A DNA stretch of 13,832 nucleotides from Thermofilum sp. (GTDB taxonomy: Archaea; Thermoproteota; Thermoprotei; Thermofilales; Thermofilaceae). The notes under the pieces were generated by a model. That model was given only the letters and a program-made list of their open reading frames with translations. It made no database searches and was not told the origin of the DNA. Below are positions 5,712 through 12,641 of this stretch, in pieces. Position numbers and translations under genes: made by a program. The stretch lies in assembly GCA_020832965.1 (NCBI GenBank), contig JAJHRM010000043.1:1-13832 (forward strand), given 5' to 3'. The first letter of the stretch is position 1, and every line of letters starts with the position of its first letter.

Positions 5712-8519
5712 ATGCTAATTAAAAACAGGATAAGTATCTTAAAGAAAGATATAATTATTTTACTATTGTTAATCATCGAGTTTTCTTACTTTATCTTATG
5801 TCTTACAAATACCTCTTGGCTGTTAAGGGTGGTATTTGTCATGCCGTCTTTGTTTATCATTCCAGGTGCATTTCTTCTAGCAATTCTAAGACGTAATGTT
5901 AATAACATTACGAAACTGATAGTTGAAGGATATTTTATTTCAACAATCGTATCCGTAATGCTGACTTCGATCATGCTTATGCTGGGTCTCCCTTTAATTT
6001 CACTCAATTATTCGCTGGCAGTGTTTATTCTTGTGCTCCCTCTTTCCATAATCGCTTTAAGGATAAAGATAGAGTTTAAACTCAGCAAACCTGACATTCT
6101 ATTAGTTGTTGTGGCATTTTTAGCGTATGTTATTCTAATAATTTACTTTAGTGGACTTCCACGTTTATTCACACCTGATGAAACAGCCTATATTTTTTCA
6201 GCTAGAATGGGCATCTTAAATGGTGTTGTGCCACCAATGGGTGTCCAACCGGATGCTAACGAAGTTAAATCGTTATTTCAAGGTCGATATTTCTGGATAT
6301 ATTTTTTAGCTTCCTTTATAGGCTCTACTGGCTTACCAGCATACCAAGCTGGCCTGCTAAACGTAAGCTTCCTAATCATGACGGCTTTAGCCTCATCGCT
6401 ACTAGTGGAAAACAAATGGGAATCTGCTGCCGTCTTTATGGCTGTTATTCTCAACCCGCTTTTATTCTCATTTTCAGCCTTAACCTTAAATGATTTAGCA
6501 ATTTCATTTTATGCAGTTTTTGTAGTGTCACATTTCATTAGCTCTTTCTCTAAAATTAACAACAACCTAACTATCAGCATAAAGAATCTGTTTTATTCTC
6601 TGCTGGGAATAATCGTTGTAATTATGATCAAACCAAATATAGTGGTCTTTATCGCTATGTGGATAATCTTAGTCTATATTATACTCCGATACAAGCTTTA
6701 TAAACATAACCTGAAATACAGGATTCTCCTGATTACTATGGTGCTGCCCGTTTTAATATATGAGCTATGCATAGACATACCATATGTTGTATCCGTATGG
6801 ATTTTGAAGAATAGCGAACTTGGAAGTATCTTTAGGAAGTTTCTTTTTATAAGTCCCGTTGAGCACCTTTTAGGCTTGTTTTTTACACCCTGGTGGAAGC
6901 CTACTGCTTCCACACTTTTTACGCGAAGTTTTGCCGATTACATGGATTACCTTTACAGAATATTGATGCCCGAATCTTCAAGTGTACTTGTTTCAACCAT
7001 AATTTTAGTACTCCCCTTTTTTATTTTGCTTGGGAGTCTACCGAGAAAGCAAGACAAAAATATTCATGTTTTACTCATATTTTTATCACTTTGGTTATTT
7101 TACATTGATGCAGTCAGATCATTTTCCCTCTCTGATGCTAGTAGATATTCCCTTTGGATGATTCCTCTATGGATTCCTCTATCTTTGATGGTTTTACGAG
7201 ACGTCAGGGATAACCCGTCCTTTAGCAAGTTCCTCGTGCTGTTCATGGGGGCGCTTATCCTTCTATGGATCAATATTTGGTTGTCTAGAGAAAAAGGTGG
7301 AGTCTACGTAGGATACGGTTTGCCCTTAAGGCTGTGGACTGCAAATGCGTTTATGACTCAGCTCATTTTATTGTTGCTAATTCTTAGCTTATTGTTCCTA
7401 GAAAAGGATCTACTTATTATACTTCGATTAACCATCGGCAGGAATCTATCTGTAGAAAAGTCGGTAAATTTGAAAAATGTTGCACTTTTTCTCGTAATAG
7501 CTTTAATTTTGCTAAGCGAAGTCTACTTCAGCTCTCAGTTTATAGAGAAATCTAAACTTTATGAAAATCATGGTTTTAATATGATAAGCGATGCTTTGAA
7601 CGGCTTAGAATATAACGAAAATCTAATTTTTTCTAACAACTACATATACATGAGACCTTATGTGAATGATAAATTGTTTCAACAAGGTTTATTGTTACCT
7701 CTACCAGATACAAAAGAGGAGTTCCTCAAATTACTTGAAATAGCTCCAAATAACACTCTACTTCTCATAAGCAGTGATAGTGATACAACTTGGTACGAGT
7801 ACTGTAACAAGTACATAAAACGCTACGGGAACTCAGACATTATAACCCCTGAAAAATCCACTTTTCCAATATTGCCAAAATTCAATTTAACAAACCCCAT
7901 CTTAAAGATGACTTTTGATGATGCAAACGAGACAACAGTTGTAGATCATAGTGGTTCCGGAAACAATTATGCTCTTAAAATTAAGGAGATAACTTTACCA
8001 ACAGGAGTTGTGAAGTTATACACTATTTCAACTCAGAAAAACAATCCTAATTTAAAAGAGGTTCTTGTTAAAGATTTGCGCCTTAACATTCAGAAAAATT
8101 TAACGGTTATGTTAGAGTTACAAATTGACTCACTTGCATCAAAGAATGTTAGCATTTTAATAGCAACGGATCGTTTTACAAAAATTTATAATATTCCTCT
8201 TAATAAGGGTCTTAACAATGTTAAGTTTCATTTTGATTACGTAGTAGATCCGTCTTGGTATGAAGCTGGAGGGTTTTATTGGATACATTTAGCTCAGACA
8301 AGAGTAATAGTTATCGAAAATAATACTATAAATTATAACAGATTTATTACAATACAAGATTTAGAATTGATGAATATTTTGTTTTTAATATTGTTGTGTG
8401 GATTTCTTATACTCTATTCTATTTTCAGCTTAGAACGTTATGATACTCTTGGAATATTCCTTCAAATTGCAAAGAATCTAGCTAACTATATGTTCAAGAA
8501 ACTCCTTAACACATGTTAA
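5712..8519 (+). CDS. Large polytopic membrane protein, GT-C-like glycosyltransferase with C-terminal ectodomain
   Basis: A 935-residue protein with roughly 17-19 hydrophobic segments between residues 13 and 606, then about 275 hydrophilic residues, one last membrane helix (about 886-905) and a basic tail. The loop LPRLFTPDETAY (149-160) carries an Asp156-Glu157 pair placed like the catalytic acid of GT-C enzymes (GT39/GT83 type), which use lipid-linked sugars on the outer face. I infer a related glycosyltransferase. In the ectodomain, residues 732-756 (KMTFDDANETTVVDHSGSGN and following) closely resemble the opening of LamG/concanavalin-A-like domains, and about six N-x-S/T sequons occur (N680, N725, N739, N796, N812, N870). 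The ectodomain may bind glycan. A possible upstream AT-rich element (TTAAATTTA, 5675-5683) is weak. Alternatives are a glycan polymerase or a flippase. Confidence 0.8.
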   Translation: MLIKNRISILKKDIIILLLLIIEFSYFILCLTNTSWLLRVVFVMPSLFIIPGAFLLAILRRNVNNITKLIVEGYFISTIVSVMLTSIMLMLGLPLISLNYSLAVFILVLPLSIIALRIKIEFKLSKPDILLVVVAFLAYVILIIYFSGLPRLFTPDETAYIFSARMGILNGVVPPMGVQPDANEVKSLFQGRYFWIYFLASFIGSTGLPAYQAGLLNVSFLIMTALASSLLVENKWESAAVFMAVILNPLLFSFSALTLNDLAISFYAVFVVSHFISSFSKINNNLTISIKNLFYSLLGIIVVIMIKPNIVVFIAMWIILVYIILRYKLYKHNLKYRILLITMVLPVLIYELCIDIPYVVSVWILKNSELGSIFRKFLFISPVEHLLGLFFTPWWKPTASTLFTRSFADYMDYLYRILMPESSSVLVSTIILVLPFFILLGSLPRKQDKNIHVLLIFLSLWLFYIDAVRSFSLSDASRYSLWMIPLWIPLSLMVLRDVRDNPSFSKFLVLFMGALILLWINIWLSREKGGVYVGYGLPLRLWTANAFMTQLILLLLILSLLFLEKDLLIILRLTIGRNLSVEKSVNLKNVALFLVIALILLSEVYFSSQFIEKSKLYENHGFNMISDALNGLEYNENLIFSNNYIYMRPYVNDKLFQQGLLLPLPDTKEEFLKLLEIAPNNTLLLISSDSDTTWYEYCNKYIKRYGNSDIITPEKSTFPILPKFNLTNPILKMTFDDANETTVVDHSGSGNNYALKIKEITLPTGVVKLYTISTQKNNPNLKEVLVKDLRLNIQKNLTVMLELQIDSLASKNVSILIATDRFTKIYNIPLNKGLNNVKFHFDYVVDPSWYEAGGFYWIHLAQTRVIVIENNTINYNRFITIQDLELMNILFLILLCGFLILYSIFSLERYDTLGIFLQIAKNLANYMFKKLLNTC
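5892..5912. repeat. Perfect 21-bp palindrome inside the membrane-protein gene
   Basis: CGTAATGTTA and TAACATTACG are exact reverse complements around a single central A. The palindrome lies about 180 bases after the start codon and encodes part of RRNVNNITKL. Its geometry (10-base arms, 1-base centre) resembles the palindrome at 4500-4522, but the sequences differ. It could be a binding site for a dimeric regulator or simply chance; function unknown. Confidence 0.5.
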
Positions 8520-8598
8520 GTATATTAAGGTATACTCGAAAGAGAATAAATGATATTCTATTAAATTACTTTTACAAAGACTAGAAATTCCTCTTTTT

Positions 8599-9768
8599 AT
8601 GAATCAGCCGAAATCTTGGGGAAAAATACTATTTTTACATGGAAGTGGATATGGTTCCACTGTACTCGGAGATCGTATCAGAATAAAGGCAATTTATGAG
8701 TTTCTTTCCAAGAACGGTTTCAATGTTATTGAAGCATGCATACATTCTCGCTTACAAAAGATAATTAGTAGTTTTCCAATTAACATGCATGCAGTAAATC
8801 GTTTAAAGTCAATTCCGTTATTGTCTTTAAGAAGACCCATGCTGTGGCTAGATGTAAATGCTTATGCTAACTTCTTGGAGAGAGTCATTCGTCAAACAAG
8901 TCCAGATGTAGTAATAGCTGTGTCATCAATTATTGGCTGGAGTGCCCTATCTATATGTAGAATTTTCTCGGTTCCATGCTTGGTGGATGTTCATGGCTTA
9001 CTTTTTGCAGAGCAAAGAGGACAAGGTTCGCCTTATTGGGAATATTATAGACGTCTAGAAGAAGAAATTTTCCAAGGCAGTGATCACATTTTTGTTGTTA
9101 GCAAGTACATGAAAAATTATATTGTAAGATCTTTTAATATTTCCCCAGAAAAAATAACCGTTGTTCCAAATGGTGGAACTCCGCAGCCTTTTAGTGCTAC
9201 ATATAAGGTTCCTCTTAGAATTATATATGCGGGTAATTTTGCTTATTGGGAGAACGTGGATGATTTCCTCGATCTAGCTAAATATCTTGCCCATGATTAT
9301 AGATTCAAATTTTACTTGGCAGGGGCAGGGTCGCTTAAGAATAAACTTCTAAGTCGGATTGAAAGCGAAAAAATCCCAGTAAAATATCTAGGATACATTC
9401 CAAGGCGTTACTTCTTCTCAGTTCTTTCAAGAATGCAGGTAGGTATTGCTCCTTCAACTAGAGATTTAGCAAGAGTTGTAGCAAGCCCTATAAAAATCTT
9501 TGACTACATGTCTGTGGGTCTACCCGTTGTTACTCCGAGAGTTGGAGATTGGGGGGAGATCGTGAAGGAGGAAGATGCTGGAATTGCTCTAGAAAATGAT
9601 TCTATTGAAAATTATGCTCATGCATTAGATATTCTAGCTAACAAGGAAGTCTGGATTAGGAAATCTATGAATGCAAAAAATATAATATCAGGAAAATATA
9701 ATTGGGACAATGTATTGAGACCATTAATAGAGGTTGTAAATAGATATATAGATAAAACCAAAAAGTAA
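8599..9768 (+). CDS. Family-4 glycosyltransferase
   Basis: A 389-residue GT-B enzyme. The N-terminal glycine-rich loop HGSGYGSTVLGDRIR (14-28) and VDVHGLLF (129-136) belong to the acceptor domain. VVPNGG (188-193) is the inter-domain hinge. YAGNFAYWENV (210-220), FYLAGAGSLKNKL (238-250) and SPIKIFDYMSVGLPVVTP (296-313) followed by GDWGEIV form the donor site, where Asp302 replaces the Glu more often found in the EYMA-type motif. The 79-base gap upstream holds no other gene; CTCTTTTTATG runs directly into the start, and no Shine-Dalgarno sequence is visible, so the message may be leaderless (a weak CTTTTACA element sits about 28 bases upstream). The DNA is AT-rich like its neighbours. The next gene follows after 7 bases, so the two are probably co-transcribed. 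Sugar specificity is unknown. Confidence 0.92.
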   Translation: MNQPKSWGKILFLHGSGYGSTVLGDRIRIKAIYEFLSKNGFNVIEACIHSRLQKIISSFPINMHAVNRLKSIPLLSLRRPMLWLDVNAYANFLERVIRQTSPDVVIAVSSIIGWSALSICRIFSVPCLVDVHGLLFAEQRGQGSPYWEYYRRLEEEIFQGSDHIFVVSKYMKNYIVRSFNISPEKITVVPNGGTPQPFSATYKVPLRIIYAGNFAYWENVDDFLDLAKYLAHDYRFKFYLAGAGSLKNKLLSRIESEKIPVKYLGYIPRRYFFSVLSRMQVGIAPSTRDLARVVASPIKIFDYMSVGLPVVTPRVGDWGEIVKEEDAGIALENDSIENYAHALDILANKEVWIRKSMNAKNIISGKYNWDNVLRPLIEVVNRYIDKTKK

Positions 9769-9775
9769 AAAGAGA

Positions 9776-11038
9776 ATGGATAAATTGAATATATTGATTG
9801 TTATTGATAATGAAGATGCAAGCGTTCTTGGGGATAGACCTCTAAGTAAGCATTGGAATATTTACTGGTATTCGGTTGATTATAATAATCTATATGAAAA
9901 AATTCCTTTATTAAAGGAACTAATTTATAAAAATAATATAAATCTTATCCTTTATTCAAGAAATGATCAAGTAGGAAATAGAATAAAGATCGGGTCAATA
10001 ACTAGGAGTCTGAGGGTGGGATACTCATCTTTCAGTGGTATTGATGAAAAATATCGAGTTGCCGAGATGAAGCAATGTTTTGAAGATTTTATGAATCCTC
10101 CTCGAAGATTAAATTTCGAAATAGATGATAGGAAATATTCCAAGTTACTTACCGAAATTTTTGGGAAAATAAATTATTCCTCTGTCAAAAATAATGAAGA
10201 AAGTACGTTTACACTTGTCTTTGATGTTGAGCAACTTGGAGGTGTTAGGTATGGTTTGCCGCGCATACTCTATATTTTAGACATATTTGATATTAAGGCT
10301 ACTTTTTTTGTAACTAATTTTGTGAAAAAAATTTATTATAATGTATTAGAAGAGATTAGAAATCGTGGACATGAAATCGGTATTCATGGACTTTACCATG
10401 AATATCTCTCGAATTATAATAAGCAAGTTCAAGAAATGCTTATCCATAAAATGATCTCAGATTTTGGTGGTGGAATATCTGGAGCAAATTTCATAGGAAG
10501 AATGAATAAAGATACACTTCATGCTTTGGTAAATAATGGAATTCAATATTTCGTGCATCCTTTAATAAATAGTTATCGCCTGTTTAGTTATAGGAAAATT
10601 CCTGCGTTTCCGCAAGTTTTTCAAATTTCGGGTAAAGAAATTTGGATGCTTCCTATTGCAGTGGAGACCTATGGGCTTCCTTTTTTGTCAATTAAAAATA
10701 TGGTTAATTCAGCTCTTAAGATAAGTCGAAAGCACGGCATCAATCATCTTACGCTTTTATTACACGACTTCAGAGACGGAAACTTTAGTCATATTCAAAC
10801 AACTGTAAAATTAATTTATTATTTAATACAGAAAGGTCTTAGACCCATAATGTTAAAAGATGTTATAAGCGAATTCTCAGAGAGGAAAAAGTTCTACGTT
10901 TCATTGGATGATGAAATATTCTCCCAGAGCTCAGAAAAGATTTCTCCTCCAATGAGCAAAGAAGATTTTATTGGCTTTATTCCAGAAAATTTAATAAATT
11001 TATACAAATTCTTTAGGTGGAAATATGAGATTTTTTAA
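9776..11038 (+). CDS. Polysaccharide deacetylase (NodB-type) with an unknown N-terminal domain
   Basis: 420 residues. Residues about 144-360 form a NodB/carbohydrate-esterase-4 type barrel. TFTLVFDVEQ supplies Asp150 where the usual TFDD motif lies (here DVE, as in divergent branches of the family). ATFFVTNF (175-182) is the following strand, EIGIHGLYHEY supplies metal ligands His204 and His208, and LLLHDF (327-332) is the closing His motif. The expected reaction is metal-dependent removal of acetyl from an N-acetylated sugar. There is no signal peptide or membrane segment, so it probably acts in the cytoplasm on a nucleotide- or lipid-linked sugar before export. Residues 1-140 (MDKLNILIVIDNED onward) are an alpha/beta-looking region I do not recognise, and residues about 368-420 form an extra tail. 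It lies 7 bases after a glycosyltransferase gene. The second acidic metal ligand is Glu152 rather than Asp, so the activity is not certain. Confidence 0.82.
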   Translation: MDKLNILIVIDNEDASVLGDRPLSKHWNIYWYSVDYNNLYEKIPLLKELIYKNNINLILYSRNDQVGNRIKIGSITRSLRVGYSSFSGIDEKYRVAEMKQCFEDFMNPPRRLNFEIDDRKYSKLLTEIFGKINYSSVKNNEESTFTLVFDVEQLGGVRYGLPRILYILDIFDIKATFFVTNFVKKIYYNVLEEIRNRGHEIGIHGLYHEYLSNYNKQVQEMLIHKMISDFGGGISGANFIGRMNKDTLHALVNNGIQYFVHPLINSYRLFSYRKIPAFPQVFQISGKEIWMLPIAVETYGLPFLSIKNMVNSALKISRKHGINHLTLLLHDFRDGNFSHIQTTVKLIYYLIQKGLRPIMLKDVISEFSERKKFYVSLDDEIFSQSSEKISPPMSKEDFIGFIPENLINLYKFFRWKYEIF

Positions 11039-11118
11039 TTTCGAGTTTGTTAAAGATGAGAGATAGTCACCACATTTTTGATTAAAGCTGATTTGAAGTT
11101 GTAAGAAAGGATCAAAGT

Positions 11119-12153
11119 ATGAGTGTTGTTGTGGTTGTTAGGACTAGGCCTGAGATTATAAAGATAGATTATAAAGATGGCTCCCGTTGTTAGGGAGCTT
11201 GAGCGGCGTGGTGTGGAGTTTGTTTTTATTCATTCGGGTCAGCACTATGACTACGAAATGTACCAGTTGTTTTTGGAGGAGCTTGGCTTGCCAAGGCCTC
11301 ATGAGGGGTTTAGGCTTGAGAATAGTAACCCGGTGTCGCAGATGGGGGAGATGATGATTAAGCTTGAGAAGGCGCTTCAGGAGCACTGGGTAGACAAGCC
11401 GAGGGTTGTGTTGATTCAGGGTGATACTAATATTATGCTTGCGGCTGGCTTGACGGCGCTGAAGCTTGGTTTAAAGGTAAGGCATGTTGAGGCTGGTTTG
11501 AGGAGCTACGATTGGAGGATGCCGACGCTCCGACAGAGGTTGCGAGGAGGAACCTTCTGGAGGAGCACGTTTGGGTGGGGTTTTCGTGACGGGGAACATT
11601 GTGATCGACGCGGTCGACATGTACTTCGATAAGGTCGCGGAGGTGGAGGGGAGGGTTTTGGGGCAGGTGGGGTTCGGCGAGTACGCGCTCGTGATGTTCC
11701 ACCGCGCTGAGAACGTGGACGACCCGGCGACGCTCAGGGATTTCGTGCGGATCTTGAAGGGGTGCTCGATCCCCGTCGTTTTCCCCGTTCACCCGAGGAC
11801 TAGGAGGAGGTTGCAGGAGTTCGGCTTGTGGGGCGAGCTCGAGGGTTTGGGGCACGTGAAGCTGCTGCCCCCGCAGGGTTACTTCGAGTTCCTCGCTCTA
11901 ATGAAAAACTGCCGCGTGGTTTTGACCGATTCGGGTGGGTTGCAGGAGGAGGCCACGTACCCCAGATCCGAAAGCCTGTGCTCGTGCTGCGCAGCTCGAC
12001 GGAGAGGCCGGAGGCCGTGCTCCACGGCTTCGCGCGCGTCGTGGGCACGAACCCGGTTGTGGTGCTGGCGTAGCTGGAGAGGCTGCTGGGCAGCGGGGTG
12101 CGGCTGCCCGAGCGGTCCCCTTCGGCGACGGTAGTGAACATATAGTTAGCTAG
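11119..12153 (+). pseudogene. wecB: Broken UDP-GlcNAc 2-epimerase (WecB family)
   Basis: The pieces read as a classical WecB in order: MSVVVVVRTRPEIIK, MAPVVRELERRGVEF, HSGQHYDYEM, QGDTNIML, HVEAGLRSYDWRMP, PTEVARRNLLEEHVW, GGVFVTGNIVIDAV, FHRAENVDDP, FPVHPRTRRR, LTDSGGLQEEAT, IRKPVLVLRSSTERPEAV and PFGDGSEHIV. Lesions: Gly to Arg in the GTRP motif; a 13-bp tandem duplication (11153-11178) causing a stop at 11191-11193; a deletion of about 49 bp after ATGCCG (11519-11524) that removes the catalytic MPEE-N region; a missing base in the G-run near 11573-11575; another in the C-run 11960-11963; TAG at 12071-12073; and a third missing base in the C-run 12117-12120. It carries the classical TERPEA motif, unlike the intact epimerase at 4586, so it is not a recent copy of that gene. 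Its 5' third is AT-richer than the rest. Loss of function is near certain, even if some single-base indels were sequencing errors. Confidence 0.9.
11153..11178. repeat. 13-bp tandem duplication inside the epimerase pseudogene
   Basis: AGATTATAAAGAT occurs twice, back to back (11153-11165 and 11166-11178), with no mismatch. Removing one copy restores the family sequence PEIIKMAPVV across the join. It is therefore a frame-breaking (+13) duplication rather than an ancestral repeat, probably made by replication slippage. Confidence 0.9.
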
Positions 12154-12230
12154 GATTCTTTGCAATTTGAAGGAATATTTCAGGAGTATCAGGCTGCGGT
12201 GAGGATCGTGGACGTCGTAGCTTCCAGGCT

Positions 12231-12258
12231 GCGCGGCGCGCGCCGGCCCGCGCCGCGC
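12231..12258. repeat. GC-only inverted repeat (10-bp stem, 8-base loop)
   Basis: GCGCGGCGCG (12231-12240) and CGCGCCGCGC (12249-12258) are exact reverse complements around the loop CGCCGGCC. The hairpin would be very stable. It sits where the reading frame of the broken gene appears to shift, so it may mark a mutation-prone or sequencing-prone spot. There is no T-run after it, so it is not a typical terminator. Confidence 0.55.
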
Positions 12259-12593
12259 TCGCGCTGCTCGAGTCACTGGTCGGCTTCGTCGGCCACTGGG
12301 CGGTGGTGGAGCGGGACCCTGCCCGGCTGAAAGCAACCCTCAGGGGGCTGGCCGACGGCTTGAGTGGTTTCGGTCGCGTGGTCGCTCGCGGAGCACCTAG
12401 GTTCGGGGGCCACGAGGCTGAGGCCCAGCCTCCACCAGCTCATCGTCGTTGTGAGCGTGAAAGCGGGGGAACCCAAGCTTGGGGCTGTGGAGAGGTGGGG
12501 GTAGCGCGCTCAGGTACTTGGTGTCTCGTGGGGACGCAGGTGCAAGGGTGCTGGCTAGGAGCGCGTGCTTGAGAATTTACATTGACGAAAAAC

Positions 12594-12619
12594 TTTGCAG
12601 AGATGCAAAACTTTTAATA
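12594..12619 (+). promoter_or_regulatory. Candidate promoter with inverted repeat upstream of the methyltransferase gene
   Basis: CTTTTAATA (12611-12619) resembles an archaeal TATA box. Its centre lies about 27 bases before ATG 12642, the distance expected for a leaderless transcript starting at that ATG. Just upstream is the inverted repeat TTTGCA-GAGA-TGCAAA (12594-12609), a possible operator. AAAACTTT also occurs twice, 18 bases apart (12589-12596 and 12607-12614). The element lies inside the 3' end of the suspected broken gene, so it may be fortuitous. Confidence 0.35.
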
Positions 12620-12641
12620 AGGCATGCTAAGCCAGCATACT

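Noticed and set aside
6893..6913. Hairpin GTGGAAGC-CTACT-GCTTCCAC followed by ACTTTTT, terminator-like
   Set aside because: It lies in the middle of the open membrane-protein gene, and 8-bp stems with short loops are expected by chance in a window this size.
11800..12336. 178-codon minus-strand open frame over the pseudogenes
   Set aside because: It is antisense to the TERPEA and TDSGG segments of the broken epimerase and is Arg/Ala/Pro-rich, as expected of a GC-rich shadow frame.
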